Of a stretch of 64,000 nt of DNA, positions 51,783 to 60,576 are shown in pieces. The notes below the pieces were generated by a model, which was not told the origin of the DNA, ran no database searches, and saw only the letters and a list, made by a program, of their open reading frames with translations. Both the position numbers and the translations under genes were made by a program. Origin of the DNA: CBDAQV01 sp965199335 (lineage in GTDB: Bacteria > Pseudomonadota > Alphaproteobacteria > CALMVH01); NCBI GenBank assembly GCA_965199335.1, contig CBDAQZ010000001.1, forward strand, positions 1 to 64,000, in the 5' to 3' direction. Each line of letters starts with the position of its first letter. Within the stretch, counting starts at the first letter, position 1.

Positions 51783-51938
51783 GGCTGGATCGCAGCAGGC
51801 TCGCAGCAACAGGATGACGACACTGGTTGTTATCACCGTGATCGAAAGGAAGATCTTCCGGGAAATCGATAGTTTCACGGATCACGGGCCTTGTCTGTTT
51901 AGGTCAGGCTTATTCTGAGAACCGATTTTGGAGGCGTG

Positions 51939-52016
51939 ATGGACGCATTTTACAGAAATGCGGAGAAAACGCATAGGTCACCACATATTCCGTCCATGCT
52001 TGTCCGTAATAGTTGA
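51939..52016 (+). CDS. doubtful small ORF, 25 residues
   Basis: ATG at 51939 follows GGAGG by four bases, giving MDAFYRNAEKTHRSPHIPSM then LVRNS. It is the best-formed translation start in the otherwise empty 51783-52040 gap. No further support. Confidence 0.2.
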   Translation: MDAFYRNAEKTHRSPHIPSMLVRNS

Positions 52017-52040
52017 AGCCATACAACTACGGAGTGGTGG

Positions 52041-52400
52041 ATGAAACCATATTTATATGCTGCCGTTGCGGCCATTATCGCAACGGGCGCATGGGCTCAG
52101 CAGCCCGGTGGCAGCAGTGGCCAGCAATCCTCGGGTGGATCGGCGCCCGGCGGATCGGCGCCCGGCGGATCGGCGCAGCCAGGCCCCGGTAATAATATGG
52201 GGCCACCCCACGGGCCGCCACCGAATGTAAGGCAGGCTATCGAGCTTCTGGAACAGGCCAAGCAACAGACGGGGGCCGCATCGGTCAGCCTGATCGAGCA
52301 GGCCGAGGAACTTTTGAAGAAGCCACCGCCACCACGGCAAGGTGGAATGGGTCATCCGGATGATGGGCAGGCCGGAGTTCAAAAGTCGCCGGGGCAATGA
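52041..52400 (+). CDS. secreted low-complexity protein, 119 residues
   Basis: GGAG six bases before the ATG. Signal peptide about 1-19 (YLYAAVAAIIATGAWAQ). The mature N-terminus is Gly/Ser/Pro-rich with a tandem GGSAP repeat, followed by a helix (VRQAIELLEQAKQQTGAASV then SLIEQAEELL) and a Pro/Gly-rich tail. Probably periplasmic or surface-exposed. It overlaps the methyltransferase gene by ATGA. Confidence 0.6.
   Translation: MKPYLYAAVAAIIATGAWAQQPGGSSGQQSSGGSAPGGSAPGGSAQPGPGNNMGPPHGPPPNVRQAIELLEQAKQQTGAASVSLIEQAEELLKKPPPPRQGGMGHPDDGQAGVQKSPGQ
52137..52177 (+). repeat. 15-bp tandem repeat within the secreted-protein gene
   Basis: GGATCGGCGCCCGGC is present twice, with a third partial copy, encoding GGSAP GGSAP GGSA. 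Copy number could vary by slippage without a frameshift. Confidence 0.7.
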
Positions 52401-54259
52401 TGGATGGGTCTGCCTGGAAAAACGATAGTGTCGGCGATGCTATCCCAGTGAGTGGGCGTGAGACCCAATCGATCGATTACTCGGATGCTTCCGAAGAACG
52501 AGTGCTAGCTTTTCTAAGAGGGGCAACGGATCTTCGCTCGCATAGCCGCATCGCTGCCGAGCATTACGATGACTGGGCCGTGCGCTACCATCTTTGCCCG
52601 GAGCGCAGCGTATTGTTGCGGCCATTCTGTTTGCAGGGATTGAAGGTCCTCGAGCTGGGCGCCGGCATGGGGGGCGTGTCCCGTTTCCTGGCCGAGGAAT
52701 GCGCGCATCTGACAGTCGTCGAGGGAACCGAGGCGCGTGGGGCTGCCCTGCGTGAACGACTGCGCGATCTCGACAACTGGGATTGCCATATCGCGAATAT
52801 CCAACACTTCGAGACGACGCAGCGTTACGATGTCGTCTGCCTGATCGGCGTACTGGAATACGCGCAGTTGTTCATCGGCGGCAAAACGCCGTTCGAGACT
52901 TTGCTGTCGAAGGCAGCGTCGTTCCTGAGCGAGGACGGCGTACTGATCGTCGCGATCGAAAACAGGCTGGGAGTCAAATACTGGAACGGCGCCGCCGAGG
53001 ATCATACGAACAGGTTGTTCGATGGTCTGGTTGGATATCCGCCGGGAGTTTCTCCCCGCACGTTCTCGCGGCAGGAGCTGGTCGGATTGCTTGGCCGCGC
53101 TGGTTTTCCGGAGGTAAGAGAGTTTTTTCCCTTTCCCGATTACAAAACACCGCACGCCATTCTCTCCGATGATTTCATCGATATCGACGCCACGATTTGC
53201 GCCGGTATCGCATCTTTGCAACCACTGAAAATCATCGATGACAAGCGCGCCGTATTGATGCCGCCAAATCTGTTGGCAGAGTCGATTGCGAGCGCGGGCC
53301 TGCTGAAGGAATTTTCGAATTCTTTCCTGTTCGTGGGCGGCAGGACCGCCGGTTCGCCGGTCAGGGACCGGCTATTGCGGAGACTGGGCAATGACGAGAT
53401 CGGCTGGCACTTCAATATCGGAGGCCGCATCCTGCCCACGATAACGATTTTCCGCGGCAGGCGAGACGGAACGCAGTCTGTCGAGGTATCGAAGTGCGGG
53501 CTGCTAGATCCCGGCGTAACCAGCATGAGTTTCAGTTCCGCCGCAACGACCGTGCGCTGGAACTCGGTCGATCCTGCGCCCCTGGCAGTCGAGGACAAGC
53601 TGATACAATGCCTGGGACGCAGTATATATCACGGTGACTGGGCAAAATTCGAAATGCAGCTGGAGGATTTCATCCTTTGGTCGTTCGAGCATTGGGCAAC
53701 GGAGTCCGCCCATTTCCTGAAGCCACAGGCGCTCGACGCCAATGCCCACAATGCGGCTTGTCGCCGTGAAGGAAGTTATACTCTTTTCGATCAGGAATGG
53801 GCTCTTGTCGAGGATATGCCCAAAAGCTGGTTCATCTTCCGCAACATCATCGCCATCCGGAATCTGTACGTGCCCGGCGACGCCGTCAGCCCTTATGCAT
53901 CGCTGCGAGAGCTATATGAAAGGCTGTGTAACAGGCTGGGTGTCGTATCCGACTTCACGGGCGACATGCACCGGGAGGATTCTTTCCTGCGCGCCGTATG
54001 GAAGGACGATGTTGTTTATGACCATTTCGCGGTGATGGACTACATATTTTCCAGGCCGCTACCCCGCACCGATGCGCCGCGCAGCGCCGCCGAAATGGCG
54101 GGACGCGCGGCAAGAATCGGAACTCTGGAAGCCGAATTGCAAACCCTCAGGGCCGTCAACCACGATCTGGTCACCTCCCGCAGTTTCCGGCTGGCGTTGA
54201 AACTGGCCCGGCTGGGTGCAGCCTTTCCGCTGTTCCGACGCCTGTTTTCGCGCCGCTGA
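52397..54259 (+). CDS. SAM-dependent methyltransferase, O-antigen/polysaccharide type, 620 residues
   Basis: An N-terminal class I methyltransferase domain has motif I VLELGAGMGGVSRFLAEE and acidic motif II LTVVEGTEARG, then DVVCLIGVLEYAQLFIGG and a SAM-type ENRLGVKYWNGAAEDH. The middle part (about 290-540) is unassigned (WHFNIGGRILPTITIFRGRR, DWAKFEMQLEDFILWSFEHW). The C-terminal coiled coil (LEAELQTLRAVNHDLVTSRS then FRLALKLARLG) is like that of polysaccharide glycosyltransferases. It probably methylates a surface glycan. Overlaps the upstream stop by ATGA. Confidence 0.78.
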   Translation: MMDGSAWKNDSVGDAIPVSGRETQSIDYSDASEERVLAFLRGATDLRSHSRIAAEHYDDWAVRYHLCPERSVLLRPFCLQGLKVLELGAGMGGVSRFLAEECAHLTVVEGTEARGAALRERLRDLDNWDCHIANIQHFETTQRYDVVCLIGVLEYAQLFIGGKTPFETLLSKAASFLSEDGVLIVAIENRLGVKYWNGAAEDHTNRLFDGLVGYPPGVSPRTFSRQELVGLLGRAGFPEVREFFPFPDYKTPHAILSDDFIDIDATICAGIASLQPLKIIDDKRAVLMPPNLLAESIASAGLLKEFSNSFLFVGGRTAGSPVRDRLLRRLGNDEIGWHFNIGGRILPTITIFRGRRDGTQSVEVSKCGLLDPGVTSMSFSSAATTVRWNSVDPAPLAVEDKLIQCLGRSIYHGDWAKFEMQLEDFILWSFEHWATESAHFLKPQALDANAHNAACRREGSYTLFDQEWALVEDMPKSWFIFRNIIAIRNLYVPGDAVSPYASLRELYERLCNRLGVVSDFTGDMHREDSFLRAVWKDDVVYDHFAVMDYIFSRPLPRTDAPRSAAEMAGRAARIGTLEAELQTLRAVNHDLVTSRSFRLALKLARLGAAFPLFRRLFSRR

Positions 54260-54303
54260 AGCCAATATTTGTACCGGACGGCGTCAGTCGGTATAATGCC
54301 GCC

Positions 54304-55026
54304 ATGTCGTACACGATTGCCGCCCTTTACCGTTTTGTGACCATCGAAGACCCTGCCGCGCTTTGCGAGCGGATGAAGGCCGATTTTCGTCCGCTCGGCC
54401 TGCTGGGAACGTTGCAGGTCGCCGACGAAGGCATCAACGGTACCCTGTCGGGCTCGTCCCAGACGATCGCCGCTTTCATCGACCTGCTGGTGGCCGAGGT
54501 CGGGCTGGTACGCGCCGACGTCAAGTACTCGGTCGCGGATGAGAATCCCTTCGACCGGCTGAAAGTGCGCGTGCGCAGGGAAATCATCACCTTCAAGCAG
54601 CTTGGGGTAGATCCATCGACCCAGGCGGGAACCTATGTCGAGCCGCGGGACTGGAACGCGTTGATCGCCCAGCCCGATGTCCTGCTGATCGATACGCGTA
54701 ATGCGTACGAAACCGAAGTCGGCACCTTCGCCGGCGCGGTCGATCCCGGCCTCGAACATTTTTCGCATTTTGCAGACTATGTCAGGCAGAAGCTGGACCC
54801 GGCGCGCCATAAGCGCGTGGCGATGTTCTGCACCGGCGGGATCCGATGCGAAAAGGCATCCGCCTTCATGCGCCTGGAAGGCTTCGGCGAGGTCTACCAC
54901 CTGCGCGGCGGCATTCTGAAATATCTTGAGGAGATCCCAGCGACCGACAGCCGCTGGCAGGGACAATGCTTTGTCTTCGACGCGCGCCGCGCCGTCGGTC
55001 ATGAGGACTTCGCCACCGATGAGTAG
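54304..55026 (+). CDS. trhO: tRNA uridine-5-hydroxylase TrhO (YceA family)
   Basis: 240 residues. The N-terminal half (YRFVTIEDPA, LGTLQVADEGINGTLSGS) is the acylphosphatase-like domain; the C-terminal rhodanese domain has the active-site loop FCTGGIRCEKASAF. TrhO hydroxylates U34 of tRNA in a prephenate-independent, O2-dependent way. It overlaps the next gene by eight bases. Confidence 0.93.
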   Translation: MSYTIAALYRFVTIEDPAALCERMKADFRPLGLLGTLQVADEGINGTLSGSSQTIAAFIDLLVAEVGLVRADVKYSVADENPFDRLKVRVRREIITFKQLGVDPSTQAGTYVEPRDWNALIAQPDVLLIDTRNAYETEVGTFAGAVDPGLEHFSHFADYVRQKLDPARHKRVAMFCTGGIRCEKASAFMRLEGFGEVYHLRGGILKYLEEIPATDSRWQGQCFVFDARRAVGHEDFATDE

Positions 55027-56140
55027 CGACCTGCCGCTGGTCGCGGTAGGTGAGGTCATTGCATACCGCCTGTTCGATATCGCCTATGCGGTAGATCTGC
55101 CCCGCGCCGAAGCTTTGTGGCAGCAAAGCCGTGGTTCGGGCAGCGAACGAAAGCGCTTGATAGCAACTCCGGCAAAGGCGGTCGATTACGATGTGCCGCC
55201 GGTACTGCTGACCATGGCGCCCGTCGACCTGGAGATCGAGGGCAGGGCGCTGCAGGCCGCCGTCACGGTTCGCGTCTACGATTTCGGCGTTGCGACACTG
55301 GCTCTCGGGGTGCCGGCGCTCGACCTTGAATGGAGCCAGTTCTCCGACCTGCTGAACGCCGTCAACCAGTGCGTCGGCTCCGGCTCGGGCCATCCGATCT
55401 GGGCGAATCTGGCGAACGAGATTCGTAACGCGCTCGCCGACGCGCTGGAAAGGCCCAGCAATACGGTGCTGGAAGAAGACTACATCATCGGCCGTGTGCG
55501 CTCGTTCGACCGACCGATGAGTGCGCTCCAGATCCAGTCGCAACTCGATCTGGTGCCGTTGCTTTCGGGCGATAGCCTGCTGTTGTCCGATGGCGCGCGC
55601 GACGATCTGCTGCGCCAGAAATTCTCATATTACGTCGACGATTTCGTAGTGCTGACCTGGGACCGCGCCTTCATCTACGAACCGCGCGGCGATAGCGACG
55701 TGGCCGACGTGCTGGAAGTCGCGAACGCACAGCTGCTGGAGATGCGCTATTACGACGAGCTGCTGGATGACGAGCTGCCGCGCATGTACGACCTGGTGGA
55801 AACCACGCGCCGGGGGAACAACCCTCTGGCCTCGCGCCGCTATGCGCGCCTGGCGCGACGCCTCTACACGCTGGTCGCCGAAGTTACCGAGCTGACCGAG
55901 AAAGTCGACAACGCGCTGCAGGTGACCGAGGACGTATATCTGGCGCGTATCTATACCGCTGCGCTGGATCTGTTCCGCGTCCGCACGGTCAGCGCCGCCG
56001 TCGATCGCAAGCTGGCCATCATCCGAGATACCTATGCCGCGTTGTACGACGAAGCCTCGGGCGGGCGGGCGGCGTTGATGGAACTGGCGATCCTTCTGCT
56101 GATCGTGATCGAGGTTGTTCTGGCCGTCATGCGCGTCTGA
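55019..56140 (+). CDS. RMD1/YagE family protein (DUF155)
   Basis: 373 residues from ATG at 55019. The DUF155 pattern is clear: VGEVIAYRLFDIAYAVDLPR, FDFGVATL-like VYDFGVATLALGVPALD, and the C-terminal ISR-type helices (RLARRLYTLVAEVTELTEKV, VYLARIYTAALDLFRVRTVS) before a final membrane anchor (ALMELAILLLIVIEVVLAVM). Relatives include yeast RMD1 and mitochondrial RMND1. The molecular function is unclear. Coupled to trhO. Confidence 0.85.
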   Translation: MSSDLPLVAVGEVIAYRLFDIAYAVDLPRAEALWQQSRGSGSERKRLIATPAKAVDYDVPPVLLTMAPVDLEIEGRALQAAVTVRVYDFGVATLALGVPALDLEWSQFSDLLNAVNQCVGSGSGHPIWANLANEIRNALADALERPSNTVLEEDYIIGRVRSFDRPMSALQIQSQLDLVPLLSGDSLLLSDGARDDLLRQKFSYYVDDFVVLTWDRAFIYEPRGDSDVADVLEVANAQLLEMRYYDELLDDELPRMYDLVETTRRGNNPLASRRYARLARRLYTLVAEVTELTEKVDNALQVTEDVYLARIYTAALDLFRVRTVSAAVDRKLAIIRDTYAALYDEASGGRAALMELAILLLIVIEVVLAVMRV

Positions 56141-56197
56141 TCCGAACCGCATCCTCCGCGAAGGCAGAAGATGCGGTTTTGACTTATCCCCGACGGC

Positions 56198-59100
56198 CTA
56201 CCAAGTGTATTTCACGCCAACCAGGACCGTGTGGTCCAGTTCGCGGTCGCGGACGGCGGCATCGTAGCCGATGGTCGCCGACATGTTTTCCGAGAAGCCG
56301 ACAGTCACGCCGGTACCGACCAGCGCCGCCTCGCGGCCCGGATGCACGCCGGCGATACGGAAGCCGGAGGAAGGGGCGGCGGCGAAGTTCTCGGTCAGCG
56401 GAGCGTTGGTGGCCATGAAGTCGTGCAGATAGGCTGCGCGCAGTTCAGGGGTCACCACCGTACCGTCGCTGGTCGTCAGCTTCAGGTCGGCATGCGCGCC
56501 GATCGTGCTGCGTAGCGCATTCAGGGTCGCGCCATTGACGTTGACGTTCAGCCCGGGCACCGATGCGCCGGTCGTGCTATAGGGGTTCTGCTGGATGTTG
56601 TCGTATTCGACCCCGACGCGCGGCGTGATCTTCAAAGCGCCGTTGACCAGGTCCTGCTTCACGTCGAAGGCATGGCTCAGTCCGCCTTCCGCCGAAAGCT
56701 CGTTGCCGGTATGGCGCGAGTTCTGGAAGGGGGAAATGGCGGGGACGCCTGCGCCCTCGATATCGTGATAGTCGTTGAACGCGTAACCGAACGCGGCATC
56801 GACGGTCAGCGGGACCGGGTCCAGCTTCTCGCTGCCATACAGGGATATGCGATACGTATCGATATAGTTTCCGTCGCCGGAAACCGCCGACAGGTTGAAG
56901 TCGGTATGCTCGTAGGCGACGGCCACGCCGACCAATGCATCGTCGGTCACCTTCGCATCGGCGCCGGCGACTACGCCGCCCGTGTGATACTGGTAATCCA
57001 TGAAGCCGGTCTCGCCGCCGGATTCACCCAGCACGCCATAGCCATGGATCCAGACGCTCGGCTTGTCTGTGGTGATCACCGCGTTGTCGCCGGCCATGCC
57101 GAACAACGGCATGTCGGTGTCGTTCATCGCCACGTCGAACGTGCCCGGCAGGCCATTGTTGACCTCGGTCATGCTCTGGTTCTGGCGGCGGTCCATGCGC
57201 TCGATCAGGAAGTTCTGGAAGCTGGTCAGGTTGGCAAGGTCGATGGTGGCGATGTCGGCGCGCAGCTCACCGGCGATGCCGTCGAGCCCTGCACGTTCCG
57301 CAGCCGGTGTACCGAAGGCGATCGGCAGCAAGGCCGATACCAGTCCGGCGTCGCCGCCGGGAATGATCGACTTGATAGATCCTGCTACGGCCGCCTGGTT
57401 CGGCGTCAGGCTGATCTGGCCCAGGCTCTGCGTTACCAGCGCCTGCACCGCGCCAGCAGCTGTAGGTGTGGACGGCGTTGCGCCCGGTACGATCGTGGTC
57501 AGGTCGACTTCGTTCGGCAGGTACTCCTCGACGAAGAAGACGCTGCTCGACGAGTTGTTTACGGTGCCGAATGTCCCGGTCACGCCATTGGTGGCGGTGA
57601 TGATCGGGTAGACCTTGCCGGTGGTGTAGGTTCCGGCATCGGGCAGGATCGACAACGTGCCGGCGATGTTCGCGGCACCGCCGACCTTGAGCAGGCTCGC
57701 CGTTACCGGATTGACCTCGACCGCGAACGTGCCGGCCGAATTCTGCGTGTAGTTGCCGCCGACTGTCAGCGTACCGATCGTGCCACCGGGCTGGACCGTA
57801 CCGCTGCTGACCACGCTGCCATTGATCGTGCCGTGGCCCATCAGCGTGCCGCCCGAAGTGACGGTAACGCCGGTGGACAGGACCGCGCCGGGATTGGCGA
57901 TGTCGCCGACCTCGAGCGTGCCACCCGATACGGTGGTGACGCCTTCGAAGGTGCTGACGCCATCAAGCGTCAGCATGCCCGTGCCGTCCTTGACCAGGTC
58001 GCCGGTCCCCTGGATCGAGCCGCTGAAGATCGTGCTGGCGCTGCCGTTGATCGTCAGCGTGCCGCTGTTCGACGTGACCACGCCCGCACCGGCCAGGCTG
58101 GAAACCGTCTGGTCGTACTGGACGTGATCGAAGGTCGCGTTCGCCGCAACGAACAACGGGCCGCTGCCGGCGGCATTGTCGGTGCCAAGGGCGACCGTGC
58201 CCTGATTGACGGTGGTACCGCCCGAATAGGTGTTGCCGGAATTGTTCAGGAACAGCGTTCCGGTGCCGGTCTTGGTAAGCGATCCCGGCCCGTCGCCGTC
58301 GACGATCGCGCCGTCCAGGTCGACCGTATTGCCCTGCGTATCGAACGTGCCGCCGCCGCTGTTCAGCGTGATGCCTTCTTCCAGCGACATCGATGCGGTC
58401 GTCCGCAACGTCCCGCCGCCGAAGGTCAGCCCGTAAAACGTACCGCTATCGTTGATGTTGGTGGGATCGGAAATCGACACGACGCCCTGATTGATCACCG
58501 TGCCGCCGGTATAGGTGTTGTCGCCGGTAATCGTCAGCGTGCCGAGCCCGGTCTTGGTCAGGGGATTGGGAGTACCATCGCCTTCCCCGTCAACCACATC
58601 GTCGCTTCTGACCAGTGCGAACGACTGGAAGATTTGCGGCGCGGTGTACGCGACATAATCGCTGATCGTACCCGCCAGGGTAACGTCGTTTCCGTCTGTA
58701 TCGATGGTGCCGCCACCGGTTCCGATCTGGATACCCTCGACCAGGGTCATCGGCGCCGTGGTACGCAGCGTGCCGCCGGTAAAGGTCAGGCCGCCGTTCG
58801 TGCCGGAATCGTTCAGGTTTGTCGGGCTGGAAATCGAGATGACACCCTGCTGGATCGTGGTGCCGCCGGTATAGGTATTGTCGTTGGTCAGCGTCAGCGT
58901 ACCCGTGCCGACCTTGAGCAGCGACCCGCCCGTGAAGCCCTCGCCGCATCCGTCGTCCTCGCATATGATATCGGACCGGACCAAGGCAAGATTGTCGACT
59001 ATCCGCTCGTCGTAGTCGCTGAGAACGCCGGAGAAGGTCACGTTGTTGGCCTGCGTGTCCGCGGTCAACGTGCCCCCAAGCTCGATATCCTGGCCAACTG

Positions 59101-60427
59101 TGCTGGACGATGTGATGCGAAGCATTGAATCGCGTGTAACGATCAGCGGTCCCAAGCCCAGGTTACTGCCGCTGGCGATCTGCAGTGTGCCATTGTCCAG
59201 GGTAGTTGTGCCGGTATAGGTATTGTTGCCACTCAGTACCAACGTGTCGCTGCCATCGTCACCGCTGATTTCCAGATTGCCATTGCCGCTGATATTGCCG
59301 GTCAACGTGACCGTTGCGCCCGAATAGGCGTACAGGAAGAAGTCGCTGTCGTTGTTGACGATGTTGTTGGCCAGCATGAGGGTCTGCGTGAAGTCGATCT
59401 CGCCCGAATACGGATCGGTGATGGTGCCGGTGCCGAGGGCGCTGCCGTTGGAGATTATGGCGTCGCCGTTATAAAGCGTGGTGCCGCCTGAATAAGTGTT
59501 CGTCCCCGTAAGCGTCAGGATCGTATAGGAATTGTTGCTGCCCAGTTGAATGCCGCCGGTTCCCGAGATCGTGCCGTCATATTCCGTGTTGTCGAACTGA
59601 GCGACGCCCAGCTGCAGAAAGTTGCCGCCCAGAGTGATCGAGCCCGAACCGCTGAGCGATTCGATCGTCGTGGTCGCTCCTCCGACGGTTGCACCGGTCT
59701 TCAGCCCGCTGATGTCGACGGTGCCGCCATTGGAAACCACGGTCGCCTGGCCGCCCGATCCGTTGCTGAGCGCATCCGAGTTGAAGCCGCTGGTTATGAC
59801 CAGAGACCCGCCGGCATTCAGCGTGATGGCCGAACCGCCCGCGCTCGAGGCACCATCGAATTCGAACGTGCCGCCGCCCGCGCCCGTCGTCAGCGCGATG
59901 TTGCTGCCCAGGTTTACGGGAAGCGAGGTGGTGTTCTGCGGGTTGCCGAACTTGTCCGTGCCGCCGTTACTGACGGCGAATGTCAGAAGCGATGACGAAT
60001 TGTTGGTCACGGCGCTGGTGTTCGGGTTGGCTATGGTGCCCAGGATCGGATCGTTGATCGAAGCGGCGTTGGTGCCGGTAATCGTGAACACGTAGCCGGG
60101 GTTCGATATGCTGAAGGCGGGCGTAAGCGGGTTTACGATCACGCTGCTGATGGTGACGTTCTGCCCCAGGATCGGATTGGTGCCAGGCAATGGGCCAAAT
60201 ACAGCACCGCTACCGACGGCGACCGGCGCGCTGCCGGTGCTCCAGTTGCTGTTGTCGTTCTGTCCGTTATCGCTGGTATTGGCGCTCCAGGCATGGTTGC
60301 CGGTCGTATCGGTCCAGGTCGAATTGGTCATCGCCAGTGCTCTGTCCACAGTTGTGGCGGCCACAAGCGTCAGCGCGGTTCCGGTCAGCAGGAGGGCGCG
60401 AAAACCTGATTTCGATACGGGCAACAT
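56198..60427 (-). CDS. autotransporter (type Va secretion) with beta-strand repeats
   Basis: 1409 residues from ATG at 60427; AAGGA lies eight bases upstream. The signal peptide is MLPVSKSGFRALLLTGTALT then LVAATTVDRALA. The passenger (about 40-1000) contains at least six autotransporter-associated repeats of the type LTLTGTNTYSGGTTLYNG, with three larger units of about 110 residues in the centre. A linker leads to a C-terminal beta-barrel (about 1130-1409, VWIHGYGVLGESGGETGF to HTVLVGVKYTW, ending in aromatic Trp). The passenger forms a surface beta-helix; binding role unknown. Confidence 0.93.
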   Translation of the reverse strand: MLPVSKSGFRALLLTGTALTLVAATTVDRALAMTNSTWTDTTGNHAWSANTSDNGQNDNSNWSTGSAPVAVGSGAVFGPLPGTNPILGQNVTISSVIVNPLTPAFSISNPGYVFTITGTNAASINDPILGTIANPNTSAVTNNSSSLLTFAVSNGGTDKFGNPQNTTSLPVNLGSNIALTTGAGGGTFEFDGASSAGGSAITLNAGGSLVITSGFNSDALSNGSGGQATVVSNGGTVDISGLKTGATVGGATTTIESLSGSGSITLGGNFLQLGVAQFDNTEYDGTISGTGGIQLGSNNSYTILTLTGTNTYSGGTTLYNGDAIISNGSALGTGTITDPYSGEIDFTQTLMLANNIVNNDSDFFLYAYSGATVTLTGNISGNGNLEISGDDGSDTLVLSGNNTYTGTTTLDNGTLQIASGSNLGLGPLIVTRDSMLRITSSSTVGQDIELGGTLTADTQANNVTFSGVLSDYDERIVDNLALVRSDIICEDDGCGEGFTGGSLLKVGTGTLTLTNDNTYTGGTTIQQGVISISSPTNLNDSGTNGGLTFTGGTLRTTAPMTLVEGIQIGTGGGTIDTDGNDVTLAGTISDYVAYTAPQIFQSFALVRSDDVVDGEGDGTPNPLTKTGLGTLTITGDNTYTGGTVINQGVVSISDPTNINDSGTFYGLTFGGGTLRTTASMSLEEGITLNSGGGTFDTQGNTVDLDGAIVDGDGPGSLTKTGTGTLFLNNSGNTYSGGTTVNQGTVALGTDNAAGSGPLFVAANATFDHVQYDQTVSSLAGAGVVTSNSGTLTINGSASTIFSGSIQGTGDLVKDGTGMLTLDGVSTFEGVTTVSGGTLEVGDIANPGAVLSTGVTVTSGGTLMGHGTINGSVVSSGTVQPGGTIGTLTVGGNYTQNSAGTFAVEVNPVTASLLKVGGAANIAGTLSILPDAGTYTTGKVYPIITATNGVTGTFGTVNNSSSSVFFVEEYLPNEVDLTTIVPGATPSTPTAAGAVQALVTQSLGQISLTPNQAAVAGSIKSIIPGGDAGLVSALLPIAFGTPAAERAGLDGIAGELRADIATIDLANLTSFQNFLIERMDRRQNQSMTEVNNGLPGTFDVAMNDTDMPLFGMAGDNAVITTDKPSVWIHGYGVLGESGGETGFMDYQYHTGGVVAGADAKVTDDALVGVAVAYEHTDFNLSAVSGDGNYIDTYRISLYGSEKLDPVPLTVDAAFGYAFNDYHDIEGAGVPAISPFQNSRHTGNELSAEGGLSHAFDVKQDLVNGALKITPRVGVEYDNIQQNPYSTTGASVPGLNVNVNGATLNALRSTIGAHADLKLTTSDGTVVTPELRAAYLHDFMATNAPLTENFAAAPSSGFRIAGVHPGREAALVGTGVTVGFSENMSATIGYDAAVRDRELDHTVLVGVKYTW

Positions 60428-60576
60428 GGCAATATCCTTATTGGAGTTTTGCCACTTGATAGACACATTCAAATATGAGCGCCAGTGGTATTTGATTAAT
60501 TCATGAGCAGCTGGATGACGGTCAAATTTTCTACTTGTTAATGGTAAATCTGCCCTGCAAATCTACGAAAATCGGA

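Noticed and set aside
51814..51918. Short frame of 34 codons starting MTTLVVITVI downstream of the secreted protein
   Set aside because: AACAGG is a poor ribosome-binding site and there is no other support.
52137..52177. 15-bp tandem repeat as a phase-variation switch
   Set aside because: The unit is a multiple of three, so changes would alter length but not switch the gene off.
56672..59128. Long plus-strand open frame of 818 codons opposite the autotransporter
   Set aside because: It is the antisense of a Gly/Thr/Asn-rich repeat gene, has no ribosome-binding site and an Arg/Gly/Ala-rich random composition.
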